64,000 nt of DNA from Symsagittifera roscoffensis (lineage: Eukaryota; Xenacoelomorpha; Acoela; Convolutidae): assembly GCF_963678635.1 (NCBI RefSeq), contig NC_087070.1, positions 9,024,539 to 9,088,538 on the forward strand, read 5' to 3'. The position numbers and the translations under genes were made by a program. Positions 24,340 to 33,410 of this stretch are shown in pieces. Each line of letters starts with the position of its first letter. Positions within the stretch are counted from its first letter, which is position 1. Under the pieces are notes generated by a model. That model ran no database searches and was not told the DNA's origin. It saw nothing but the letters and a program-made list of their open reading frames with translations.

Positions 24340-25182
24340 TGAGTTTACTGTAGATTTGATTTCAACAGCATCAATGTATTATTTCCAAGACCACACTTGG
24401 GCCAGTTTTGGAAGTTTTTGTTAAGAAGAAATAGCTTTAGACGGAGATTGGAGAGTTGTTCTCTCAGAAATAATTTTCCCAACGAAATTAAACAATGTTA
24501 CTGATGAGGAATTGACGGACTTCAGAGCATCCGAAGTAGTAGCCAGTAAATCCAACGCTGGCATCGGATTACAAATTCCAGACCTTACTACGGCGAAAAA
24601 GTTTTTATCAAATCAGGAGAGTACACTTTTATAGAACAATTGGTCAATGAGATAAAATTAGAACTCAAAGACAAAATTCATTTCGAAGTCAAGAAATCAC
24701 GAACACATGAGCATTTGGATGAACGCAAATGAAGGAATTTCATTCCCAAGTCCCCAAATACCCAGTCTGTTAGGCTACAACGGTGAGAACGGTGAATATC
24801 ACATTGGTTACCAAATGATATCCTCCTTCGATGCATCTTATGAGGGAAACGAACTGTACGAATCTCTTTTCTCATATGACTTATCAAGTGGGACAAGTCT
24901 AATTTTTTTTTCTAAATTGACATTATTCAATACTAAATTGTTGGAGATGCAAAGGCCCCATTGTTAAGCGTCATTGATTTAAATAGACGCATCAAAAACA
25001 GTAGTGCTTGCAGCATTGACCCTAATCATCGAAAAAACTTCACTAATTTAGACTACAAAAATTTATTCAATTCATCTGTACAATCAATATCGGTACAGTT
25101 GCGCACAGAAACTGGAAGACTAGTACCCTTTGCAGGAACTGGTAAAATTCTATTGACTCTAAAATTCAAGCGCTTTGATTGA
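24329..25182 (+). pseudogene. Polinton minor capsid (penton) protein, copy 1
   Basis: Single-jelly-roll minor capsid (penton) homologue of Polintons. The N-terminal motif pattern (EFTVDLISTASMYYF, then LDGDWRVVLSEI) and the C-terminal one (GDAKAPLLSVI, then SVQLRTETGRLVPF and ILLTLKFKRFD) are typical of the family. The ATG at 24329 lies inside the end of the integrase gene (11-bp overlap). Lesions: TAA at codon 32, where copy 2 still has TCA; frame changes near 24590 and 24740 that are shared with copy 2; and a further break near 24900-24945 ahead of GDAKAPLL. Full length would be about 280 residues, normal for this protein. The pX-like gene starts 7 bp after the stop. Confidence 0.8.
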
Positions 25183-25188
25183 AAACCA

Positions 25189-25565
25189 ATGGAACAATAT
25201 TATGTGGATTTGACGATTTGGCTGCTGGTATTGGTCGTGTTGCTATACCGTTTGCTCAACAGATTATTCTACCGGCAGTGGATTTGGCGCTTTGGCTGCT
25301 GGTATTGGTCGTGTTGCTATACCGTTTGCACAACAGGTTATTCTACCGGCTGCGAAAAAACTGGGCAGAGAAATTTTGATGAGTGCAGCGCCAAAACTGA
25401 TTGATGTCGCTATGAAAAAGAAGTCTACTAAGCAAGCATTGAAAAACACTGTCACTAAAACTGCAAGAAAACAACTCGGTGGTGGTTAGCGTCGTCGAAT
25501 GACACTAATGAGTGGATAATGAAGAAGAAGGTCAGTAGGGGCTCGAAAAAGAAAAACAACCATTA
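25189..25565 (+). pseudogene. pX/pVI-like small basic capsid-associated protein, copy 1
   Basis: Starts ATG with EQYY. It then has an Ala/Gly-rich amphipathic segment (GIGRVAIPFAQQ) and a basic helical part (KKLGREILMSAAPKLIDVAMKKK), ending in QLGGG and an Arg/Lys-rich tail (GARKRKTTIRR). This resembles the adenovirus pVI/pX-type proteins that Polintons carry beside the capsid genes. A 74-bp tandem duplication (25204-25277 and 25278-25351) repeats the amphipathic segment and throws the frame. TAG at 25487-25489 and adjacent TAA/TGA codons interrupt the basic tail. The same duplication and the TAG and TGA occur in copy 2. The function is inferred from family resemblance and position between penton and, in the unduplicated order, the major capsid gene. 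Confidence 0.55.
25204..25351 (+). repeat. 74-bp tandem duplication inside the pX-like gene, copy 1
   Basis: GTGGATTTG begins at 25204 and again at 25278, and the sequence in between repeats with few differences. Because 74 is not a multiple of three, the second copy is read in another frame. The same structure is in the other gene copy (around 28450-28600), so it arose before the 4.7-kb duplication. Confidence 0.9.
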
Positions 25566-25699
25566 GAAGACTCACATATTTATTCAAATTTTTGTGAATA
25601 TAAATAAATATAATAATTGGTTGTTTTCGATTTTATTTGATCTTGTGTGAACACTAGTTGATAACCTGTCGTGTTTGAAATTTCAAAATTTCAAAAAAA

Positions 25700-25927
25700 T
25701 GTTTTTGCCAAAACAAAACACAAACTGTGAAACTAACAAGTGAAAATTTACCAAAAGAGTTATTAGACGCAAGCAGAACCGGAAACGTAGAAAAAATTGT
25801 TCGGATACACATGATAGACAAAATCATAGCCGGATATATAAGAAAATACAAACCAAACGGCAATCGGCCAGAGAGAAAAAAAGGCGATTGGTATGCAGTT
25901 GTAACTATCAACCTTGATACAAATTAG
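25700..25927 (+). pseudogene. Small basic ORF upstream of ATPase, copy 2
   Basis: Same gene as at 20996-21257. The open frame from GTG 25727 to TAG 25925 contains LPKELLDASRTGNVEKIVRI and RPERKKGDWYAVVTINLD. The nearby ATG at about 25700 is out of frame because of a 2-base difference from copy 1. The TAG replaces the TAT of copy 1, shortening the product by about a dozen residues. Function unknown. Confidence 0.4.
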
Positions 25928-26245
25928 CAAAAAAAAATTTCTAGTAAACAAGGAAAATGATGAAACCACAGCCGAAAAAACAATGATTGCGACTTTGTAG
26001 ACATTGGTGGTGTCGAACAGTCTTTATACCCCGAAAACAGATCTTGGGAATTTTGTAATTCTGTTTCTCATCCGTCTGCAGAAGTTGTCTTTTTCACACA
26101 AGTCTTTTTCATTTTCATTTTGCTATCTTTATCTATTTCAAATTGTTTTTTTTTACAACCTTAGTTGTGACGAGACTGCAATTTGGCTTTGAATACTATT
26201 CAACTATCCAGTACAGTTGGTTACATGTTACCCAACCCCAAGTTA

Positions 26246-26789
26246 TAATTTTGAATAAGATAAATTCAACAAAAGATCGTCTGTTGATGTCCGTTTCAGG
26301 TCCCTCAGGATCTGGCAAAACTGATTTATTTTTCAAATGCTTCTCATAGGTACATTCTATCCATCGCGTTTTATTTTATTTTTATCTTCACGATCAGCCC
26401 AAATACCGTTCCTTTGTTTCTCACAGCAATTTTTTTGATATTGAATTTATAAAAATGTCCAGCTTTTAAATTGTTAATAGCTTACGGGATTGCATGATTG
26501 TCTTTGATGATACCTGTGAAGAAATTTTTAATGAAAAAAATTTTGTTATTTTTTATTACACTAGGCCGACATAAAATAGTTCATGTTATTTATGTCAAGC
26601 ACAATTTATTTCAGCAAAGTAAGCAATCACGTACAATATAATTGAATACATCTCGCTTAATTTTGTTCAAATCACCTCGAGACATGCAATAAAATGATTA
26701 TTTGCACAGGCAATTGAATCAGCAAAATTCCTCCGTCATGCGTATCAGTTGGCAACGAAAGAATAATTCGGCCATCTGTTGATAGACGT
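26246..26789 (+). pseudogene. Polinton packaging ATPase, copy 2, truncated
   Basis: Walker A GPSGSGKT is present at about 26300-26323, but a 3-bp-scale difference and an indel just after it shift the frame into a stop (TAG near 26349). The Walker B segment MIVFDD near 26495, the HVIYVKHNLFQQ strand and the same in-frame TAA codons as copy 1 follow. The gene is cut off near 26788 by the deletion that fuses it to the integrase. It cannot encode a working ATPase. Confidence 0.75.
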
Positions 26790-27587
26790 GAAGAAAAGAA
26801 ACTCAAAATACTCTTCACGAAAGGTTCAGCTGCTTTTGGTAGCGTCAAAAATTTAACAAATGCTAGTTAACTCTCACCAAAAAAAGTTAAAAACTTTCTG
26901 AGATCTCAATCATCACATACAAAGTATGGATTGTTTCGTAAAATATATCCTCGGCTAAAAGTGATTGTTAACGATATCAACAACATTTGGTCTCTTGACT
27001 TGGCTTATATGATAAATTGGCTATATACAACCGAGGGGTACGATATTTGTTAGTTGCTGTCGATTGTCTCTCTCGCTACTTACGAATGGAACCCTGAAGA
27101 CCAAATATGCAAAAGAAACAACCGAAGCTTTCAGAAAAATGATCAAAACAAATCAACCAAAACAAGTTTGGGTTGACAAAGGCACCCAGTTTGAAGGAGA
27201 GTTCGAAAAGTTATGTAATAAACGAGAAATCATCAAACACACAACTCGCGCGTTAATAGAGTAACAAAATTGGCTCCGAACAATGTCACCAGAAAGCATG
27301 TATCTGCTTTAGTTTCAATAATTACAAACAGTTCATCAAATTTGGTACAAAAACCAAAATTTTATATTGGTGACTTTGTGCGAATAGCGAAAACTGACTT
27401 GCCTTTTAGAAAAGGTTACAAGCAAACTTTTACAGACAAAGTTTTTGAAATAGTCGCCATTCCTAAAATAAACTCTCCAACGTACAGTCTCACTGATGCG
27501 GGAAAGGAAGAAATCAGGGAAAAATTTTATGAAAAAGAACTTTGGTTAATTGGAAACAAAGCTGATTATAACGAAAATGGGCTGTGA
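26790..27587 (+). pseudogene. Polinton integrase, copy 2, lacking the catalytic Glu
   Basis: Same gene as copy 1. The core Asp codons remain (WSLDL at 26997, WVDKG at 27175), as does the C-terminal SH3-like part (KPKFYIGDFVRIAKTD to KELWLIGN). The 126-bp deletion near 27247 removes the AERN helix with the catalytic Glu. The shared lesions (TAA after TNAS, one-base losses in LAYM and in the C-run) are present. Where copy 1 has a TGA after LCNK, this copy keeps CGA. The TGA stop at 27585-27587 overlaps the penton ATG at 27577 by 11 bp, as in copy 1. Confidence 0.82.
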
Positions 27588-28429
27588 TGAGTTTACTGTA
27601 CATTTTATTTCAACAGCATCAATGTATTATTTCCAAGACAACACTTTGGCCAGTTTTGGAAGTTTTTGTTCAGAAGAAATAGCTTTAGACGGAGATTGGA
27701 GAGTTTGCTCTCTCAGAAATAATTTTCCCAACGAAATTAAACAATGTTACTGATGAGGAATTGACGTACTTCAGAGCATCCGAAGTAGTAGCCAGTAAAT
27801 CCAACGCTGGCATCGGAATACAATTTCCAGACCTTACTACGGCGAAAAGGTTTTCATCAAATCAGGAGAGTACCCTTTTATAGAACAATTGGTTAATGAG
27901 GCAAAAATAAAACTCAAAGACAAATTCATTTCGAAATCAAGAAATCACGAACACATGAGCATTTGGATGAACGCAAATGAAGGAATTGCATTCCCAAGTC
28001 CCCAAATACCCAGTCTGTTAGGCTACAACGGTGAGAACGGTGAATATCACATTGGTTACCAAATGATATCCTCCTTCGATGCATCTTATGAGGGAAACGA
28101 AATGTACGAATCTTTTTTCTCATATGACTGATCAAGTGGGACAAGTCTAATTTTTTTTCTAAATTGACATTATTCAATACTAAATTGTTGGAGATGCAAA
28201 GGCCCCATTGTTACGCGTCATTGATTCAAATAGACGCATCAAAAACAGTAGTGCTTGCAGCATTGAACCTAATCATCGAAAAAACTTCACTAATTTAGAC
28301 TACAAAAATTTATTCAATTCATCTGTACAATCAATATCGGTACAGTTGCGCACAGAAACTGGAAGACTAGTACTCTTTGCAGGAACTGGTAAAATTTTAT
28401 TGACTCTTAAATTCAAGCGCCTTGATTGA
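27577..28429 (+). pseudogene. Polinton minor capsid (penton) protein, copy 2
   Basis: Same gene as at 24329. The codon that is TAA in copy 1 is TCA here. However, an extra base in GTTTGCTCTC near 27702 shifts the frame in the VALSE-type motif. The frame changes near 27840 and 27985 are shared with copy 1. The C-terminal part (MLRVIDSNRRI to LKFKRLD, TGA at 28427-28429) is intact. The two copies therefore carry both common and private inactivating changes. Confidence 0.8.
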
Positions 28430-28435
28430 AAACCA

Positions 28436-28892
28436 ACGGAACAATATTATGTGGATTTGACGCTTTGGCTGATGGTATTGTTCGTGTTGCTATACCGTTT
28501 GCACAACATGTTATTCTACCGGCAGTGGATTTGGCGCTTTGGCTGCTGGTATTGGTCGTGTTGCTATACCATTTGCACAACAGGTTATTCTACCGGCTGC
28601 GAAAAAACTGGGCAGAGAACTTTTGACGAGTGCAGCGCCAGAACTGATTGATGTTGCTATGAAAAAGAAATCTCCTAAGCAAGCATTGCAAAACACTGTC
28701 ACTAAAACTGCAAGAAAACAACTCGGTGGTGGTTAGCGTCGTCGAAAGACACTAATGAGTGGATTATGAAGAAGAAGGTCAGGAGGGGCTCGAAAAAGAA
28801 AAACAACCATTAGAAGAAAAAACAGACCAGCGAGAAGTCGAACAGATTTTTTCTCAAACATAAAAAGTGATCGCTATTTTGTTACCCAATGA
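28436..28892 (+). pseudogene. pX/pVI-like small basic protein, copy 2
   Basis: Homologue of 25189-25565, but continuing through the original 3' end. The start codon has become ACG (28436). The 74-bp internal duplication is present. The frame GIGRVAIPFAQQVILPAAKK to QLGGG meets TAG at 28734 and TGA at about 28767. Beyond them a basic tail (RRRSGGARKRKTTIRRK, then SNIKSDRYFVTQ) continues to TGA at 28890-28892. The tail reading through shows that the family protein was longer than the QLGGG stop suggests. The end overlaps the start of the major capsid region. Confidence 0.5.
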
Positions 28893-30181
28893 AGCTACAC
28901 ATAGCTCTCTGGATTTGTTTGAAAAAAGAGCCCTTTTGGTTACTTTTGAAAACGCTTTCGATCAAAAAATTGGACCTGTCTGTTCACCTAATATTCCAAT
29001 GCTTGAATTTGAATTCACCGGTGACCGTAATATTTTTGTTGACCTGCAAATTTTTTTTTGGAAATACGATGCAAAGTAACGCAATCAAATGGAGCTGATC
29101 TGCGATACGAAACACTTATCCTTCTGTGTCTGATTCACAGTTCCTCGTAAACAACTCCCTGTATTCCCTTTTCCCTGACTGTATCCTCGCTGCAAATGGA
29201 CTCGAAATCTCAAATGCCAATAACGTTTTTGCGCATAAAAGCTTTATTGGAACAGAATTTTCTAACAGCAAAGGAGCCAAGGACTCATGGCTTAAGTGTC
29301 AGGGATATCGTTTTGAAAACGATCCCCCTGCAATAGATGCAGCTGATTTCACCTCTCAACTAGAACTGGTACGTGAATCGAGGGAAGTTTGGTTCTATGG
29401 ACCAGCTAGAGTTGATTTTTTCACATGTGACAAGCATTTGTTGAGCGGTGTTACCCTCAGACTTTCCTACAGACGTTCTTATGAAGACTTTCTCATTATA
29501 TCTGAAGATGCTGTCAAGCATTACAAGCTTCAAACACTAGAATCGAACCTATTTGTTAGAAAAATGACTGTGACCGCCCATGTGCTCTCTGCCATTGAAT
29601 CAACTTTGCTCAAAACTCCTGCGAACTACCCATATCAAGAAGAAATTACCAAATCTTTTCTTGCAACAGCTGGTCAGCGCAGCTGGCAACAGGAAGATAT
29701 TTTTGCTCATGAACCGGTGAGACAAACTATAATAGAATTGAACACAAATAATGCATTTCTAGGAACAAACCGAACAAATCCTTTTCACTATCAAAATTTT
29801 GGATTGGAGCAGGTTACCGTGAGACGGAACGGTTTACCAATTGCAATTACACCAAATAGTACACAAGATCATAAACGTCTCTTCTTCAACGCACTATCAG
29901 CGCCGGGTTTGTAGTACTGCGGGTTGGGAATCACTCTGGATAATTACCAACAGCACTTTATTATGTTTTTCGCTATCACTAGCACACAGCAGACAGCTCA
30001 TGATTTCTTGCATCCAGAACTTACTAACAGCTCATTTTCACTCGATCTTAAATTCTCAAACACTTTGACAGCAAACCTGGAAACTTTTGTTTGGGGTACA
30101 CGCTCATCGAATGTATATATTACATCTGACCGTAAGTTTCAAAGAATGTCCTTCCAATTTCGACCGTCTGCAAAAATATGA
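28867..30181 (+). pseudogene. Polinton major capsid protein (double jelly roll), broken
   Basis: Homologue of the Polinton double-jelly-roll major capsid protein (the F54H12.2-like family). Family landmarks: SSLDLFEKRALL and IFVDLQIFFWK at the start; NNSLYSLFPDCILAANG; RVDFFTCDKHLLSGVTLRLS; NLFVRKMTVTAHVL; and near the end LDLKFSNTLTANLETFVWG. Lesions: the frame changes near 29060-29080 and again near 29125; a TAG sits at 29912-29914; then the same frame continues to TGA at 30179-30181. No ATG fits the N-terminus, so the start is lost or non-obvious. Length (about 435 residues) is near that of the family. It overlaps the pX-like gene upstream and the protease downstream. It is single-copy here, outside the duplicated block. 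Confidence 0.88.
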
Positions 30182-30530
30182 AATCAAGTTGCAGGATCTC
30201 ATCCAGAACTGTAAACATCTGAAATATAAGTTTCTTGGAGTATTTGCAGCGGACAATTTTCCACCTCACTTCCCAGACAATATCTTTATGGTTGTGAACA
30301 CTTCAAAATCAGATTCTCCGGGGAAACATTGGATTGTGATTTGCAACAGAAGAAAAATTTTATACTTCGCTGATCCTCATAGTCTTCCTCTTTGGCAGTA
30401 CACCAATCTATTTATACGATTGAACGAGAAATTCTATCAGACCACTGAATTAATGACAAATTATCCCATGCAAGACTCAAGCTCTACCATGTGCGGTTCT
30501 TTTTGTATTTATATTGCACATTTGATATAG
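30111..30530 (+). CDS. Polinton adenovirus-type cysteine protease (PRO), apparently intact
   Basis: Cysteine protease of the adenain/Ulp1 class, which would process capsid proteins. The fold landmarks are in order and one frame: KFLGVFAADNFPPHFPDNIF; catalytic His in GKHWIVI (codon 30327); Asp in YFADPHS (30372); oxyanion Gln in YPMQDSS (30471); nucleophile Cys in MCGSFC (30492). The stop is at 30528-30530. Length is about 139 residues from the ATG at 30111, in the normal range. The start overlaps the capsid gene end by about 70 bp in another frame; a later start is possible. This is the only element gene with no visible lesion, but that need not mean it is expressed. Confidence 0.8.
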   Translation: MYILHLTVSFKECPSNFDRLQKYEIKLQDLIQNCKHLKYKFLGVFAADNFPPHFPDNIFMVVNTSKSDSPGKHWIVICNRRKILYFADPHSLPLWQYTNLFIRLNEKFYQTTELMTNYPMQDSSSTMCGSFCIYIAHLI

Positions 30531-30534
30531 GATA

Positions 30535-30770
30535 AAACCTTTAATGGCAATGATCTGATTTTGCTTACATGAATGATCATGTTTTGAAACGTTTTCTAAC
30601 TCACATGCTTTCTCATTAACTAACTAACTAATATGGCTTTTTTGTACACTTTCAATTTCATTTTAAACACTAACTACATTTTTTTAGTCATTGATATTTT
30701 TACTCAATCGTTAAATTAATAGCAATAATCCGAGAAGTTAGATTACTATCAAAAAAATACAAAATCAACC
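30535..30770 (-). pseudogene. Diverged duplicate of the minus-strand ORF at 31036
   Basis: On the minus strand about 30665-30545 resembles the 3' half of the ORF at 31036-31284. Both have AATGARAAWGCATGTGAGTT, then GAAAA..TTCAAAA, and both contain GTRTACRAAAA-like words. A third, shorter match lies at about 30990-31020. No open frame of use remains. The rest of the stretch is AT-rich without features. Confidence 0.35.
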
Positions 30771-30910
30771 TATGGGGGGATATCACCATACCAGCAACTG
30801 AGGCCTCCTTTCAGTACAATTTCCGGACGGGTTTCGAAACGCCGCGTTTCGGCTGAGAGTCGAGCGCCATGCGTTGTTTTCCTCTACTCGGACCCCAAGA
30901 AGTTTTGTTC
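30771..30910. other. Small GC-rich island with hairpin
   Basis: About 140 bp with far higher GC than its flanks. It contains CGAAAC (30835-30840) and GTTTCG (30846-30851), a 6-bp stem with a 5-base loop, and clustered CpG. It does not match 5S, U1, U2, U4, U5, U6 or known spliced leaders as I remember them. It could be a small RNA gene, a promoter core or part of a mobile element. Confidence 0.35.
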
Positions 30911-31035
30911 TATCTTAAATTTTATAGTAACAGTTAGGTACAAGTTTTGACATTATTTTTAGACAAAAACAGATCAAACACACACAATACTCGTTTTCTA
31001 ACCCATATGCTTTTTCATTAAACTATTACGTAATT

Positions 31036-31284
31036 CTACATGACTGTTTTCGTATACATTTCAATCAACTTGTCAATGAAATTAAGCTTCTGATTTCCTT
31101 TACCATAATGTTTCTTTTTTGAATCTTTTTCTAACTCACATGCATTTTCATTAGCTTTGAACGACACTTGTTTTAGAAGATTGTGTGTATAATTCAACCA
31201 TTTCTTTTCATATCTGTTTTCACCAAGACCATAGAGTTTGTAGAAACATTGAAAGAACCAATTCGCAAAGACCTTCAACAGCAA
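31036..31284 (-). CDS. Hypothetical protein, minus strand, partial
   Basis: An 82-codon frame reading leftwards that is not low-complexity: FQCFYKLYGLGENRYEKKW, then FKANENACELEKDSKKKHYG, ending EMYTKTVM and TAG. The first codon in the frame is not a clear ATG context and the frame may extend upstream through splicing or a break. The lysine-rich helical look suggests a real protein tail. No family is recognised. Diverged copies of its 3' part lie at about 30545-30665 and 30990-31020. It could be a Polinton gene read from the opposite strand or a host exon. Confidence 0.35.
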   Translation of the reverse strand: MLLKVFANWFFQCFYKLYGLGENRYEKKWLNYTHNLLKQVSFKANENACELEKDSKKKHYGKGNQKLNFIDKLIEMYTKTVM

Positions 31285-31603
31285 AACGCATTGAATAGTT
31301 TTAGTTCAATTGGAATACAACATAGCTTGCCGAGCTATAGGAGGCGGAAAGAAATAATATACATTTCTTTTAGGGTCTTTTGTAAAGTAACTATTGGTAT
31401 TTGTTTTTAGATACCTCGTGAGTACAGAAACTTTTTTCTTTGTTTGATAATCAAAAAAAGACTCTAAAAATCTATTCGATCTGCAAAAAAAGATAGCGTT
31501 TTTTTATATGCTCAAACTTTAAGTTCTGAAATATTTGCTACCTCTGGCTCTAACTAGGTTGGGAAATTAATCCAGAAGGTCATTCAAATTCGTTTTATTT
31601 AAG

Positions 31604-31850
31604 GGATATGAATATAATTATCGTGTTGACGTGGAAGAAGCAAAAGTTCCAGGCAGCAGCAAATACATGCAAGTCGATTATGCAGATCCTCCTGAAGATT
31701 CAAGAAGAAAGGATTTTGTTTCGCGACCAACACCGTACCAGTCTTTGTTGAAAAAGGATAAGCACGTAACACAAGGCAAAGGCTCTCCTATTAGTGAAGA
31801 TGCCATGAATTTACTCGACATAATGTATGAGGTTGGTTCAAAAAGTGTTA
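31604..31850 (+). CDS. Candidate host exon, unknown protein
   Basis: A pyrimidine-rich tract ending TTTTATTTAAG (AG at 31602-31603) is followed by a frame open from 31604. It is hydrophilic with balanced composition: GYEYNYRVDVEEAKVPGSSK, VDYADPPEDSRRKDFVS, PISEDAMNLLDIMYE. After about 31828 the sequence becomes AT-rich and the encoded residues low-complexity. That puts the exon end near GAG|GTTGGT (31829-31830), a weak donor. There is no ATG at the start, as expected for an internal exon. No family is recognised and no neighbouring exon is found, so this may be a stranded exon of a host gene or a fragment carried by the repeat. Confidence 0.4.
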
Positions 31851-31997
31851 ATCTTGAAAATTTTTATAATTTTTTACAAAATTTTCAATTTATTTCATTT
31901 TTAACAAGGCGGAAAGAATAAATGTTCGATAAGTTTCATGGAGCTAGGCATTCGTCCGCATGATAATTTTCCTCAACTTTCATCACAATGCTGATTG

Positions 31998-32444
31998 CCC
32001 GGGTTGACCTCCATACACCGAAAATGGTTATCATACAATTCCAGACATCAAGTGTGTGGAAAAATGCTTGTCATACAATTTTCATACAATTTCTAAAAAT
32101 GGTTGAAAACTGGTATAAACTTATTTCTGTGGATGTTTGATTCTTATAAAACAGTCTGGTGATAAAAAACTGAGGTTCTCGTTTTTTGAAAAAAATGCTT
32201 ATCATACAATTCCCATATATGCCCAAACATATATGACCAAGGTCTTCAGAAACTAAAATTAGAAAGGAAAATCAAAATTTTTGGTTTATGGTAAAACACC
32301 TATCATACAATTTTCATATATGGAAAAATGTTTATCATAGAGATTTCATACAATGTTCTGTACGTATGGCATTGTATGGAATTGTATGACAAGAAGTTTT
32401 TCATAAATGGAAATTGTATGATTAGAAGTTTTGGTCAACCCGGG
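31998..32444. mobile_element. MITE with 12-bp TIR CCCGGGTTGACC
   Basis: CCCGGGTTGACC (31998-32009) and its exact reverse complement GGTCAACCCGGG (32433-32444) bound 447 bp. Inside, words such as ATCATACAATT and AATTGTATGA occur many times in both orientations, so much of the element is imperfectly palindromic. There is no ORF of note. I see no convincing target-site duplication, so the superfamily is open. It interrupts the start of the first copy of the 1.7-kb repeat family, truncating its 5' end. Confidence 0.8.
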
Positions 32445-32487
32445 TGGCCCATTCTTGTTTCGCGGAATTACAATAAAACTTATCACT

Positions 32488-32601
32488 ATGATCGCTGTTA
32501 TCGCAATTGGAAATCAAAGTTCAATAAGTTACGATTTAAAAGATAAAAACTTTAGAATTACGAGTAAACCGACGTATCATGAAAAGTGTGTATATTCTTA
32601 A
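32488..32601 (+). pseudogene. Truncated copy of the 43-codon secreted-peptide-like ORF
   Basis: Begins at the internal ATG (MIAVIAIGNQSS); the upstream ATG pair is lost next to the MITE insertion. One codon is deleted in frame (DKN-FRI), and the frame still ends ...KCVYS at TAA. Compared with the other copies most differences change the amino acid, yet no frameshift has arisen. Confidence 0.35.
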
Positions 32602-33410
32602 GTTACGTGAGGCCAAAAATGATTGCCAAAAATGAGGCACCTCACCCCCCTCCCACTCCTGCTGCCTCCCTTTCAATGTTCTTTTTTAGTAACATTTTCT
32701 CGCTTTCAAGCCGTTAATACCTTCAAATATTATTGTAAAAAATTTTTATTAAGACATTGAAAAACATACCTATTCCCAAACTTTTTCTTTATTGTTTACT
32801 TGACTATATTTTAATCAGACCAAAATCTCATTAACCAGAAAAAAATATCGCTTATCCTTATCGTTTTCCAGTATTTCAATCAGATCTCCGAGACTAAGAA
32901 GTATGAATAAAATTGAGCTCAGTATAACGACTAAGTGATGTTTTTGCATTGTCCGTCAAAACTATTTGGAATAAAAAAACAATTCCAACCCTGAAAATAA
33001 GACCCAAGGCTACCTGATGCAAAAAGTCATCAATTTTGATCTTCCTTCTCAAAATACTATTTGTTTTTATAGGCCTAAACAGTGTCTAGCGACACGCAGC
33101 AGACGCTTCACTTGCTCTGAAACAAAAAATTATGTAGTCTTATATTATATTGTTCCGACCATTGAAAATGGGGAGAAACTTTGGATTGGGGTGTGATTTA
33201 GTTTTTTTTTCACGCAAAATTAGCGACCACAAAAAATCATTCGAGAGAGTTGAGTGATATATCACATTGAAGCTCTTTTAGTCGTGATCCAAACGATATA
33301 AAAAATTTCGAAAAAATTCTCATTGTCCTGAAAAAACCGGTTTGAAATTTTTGATTTCTGGTCTATAGTTTCGAACTAATTAGTAAGATAGTTAGTAATT
33401 GCAATAGCTT

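Larger units (their letters stand above)
20864..25565 (+). repeat. Tandem duplication of Polinton genes, copy 1
   Basis: The stretch starting GAAGACTCACATATTTATT at 20864 recurs at 25566, giving a period of 4702 bp. Copy 1 holds a small basic ORF, ATPase, two hypotheticals, integrase, penton and the pX-like gene. The left breakpoint (20864), the copy junction (25566) and the right end of copy 2 (28813) all share GAAGA, so the event used a 5-bp microhomology. Many inactivating lesions are the same in both copies, which means the element was already degenerate when duplicated. Confidence 0.93.
25566..28812 (+). repeat. Tandem duplication of Polinton genes, copy 2 (internally deleted)
   Basis: Second copy of the 20864-25565 block, beginning GAAGACTCACATATTTATT and ending at GAAGA (28813). 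It is 3247 bp rather than 4702. One deletion, junction near 26788, removes the equivalent of about 22090-23410 (ATPase C-terminus and the conserved hypothetical). A second, junction near 27247 at short ACTC/CGC homology, removes the equivalent of about 23874-23999, including the integrase catalytic Glu. Outside the deletions the copies differ by a few percent. Confidence 0.93.

Noticed and set aside
21538-30181. Reassigned stop codons (TAA/TAG read as Gln) to explain in-frame stops in the ATPase, integrase and capsid genes.
   Set aside because: TGA stops and several frameshifts also occur. One copy has TCA where the other has TAA, and one has CGA where the other has TGA. Ordinary decay explains all of this.
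30771-30910. 5S rRNA, snRNA or spliced-leader gene.
   Set aside because: No match to remembered conserved boxes, no Sm-site followed by a terminal stem.
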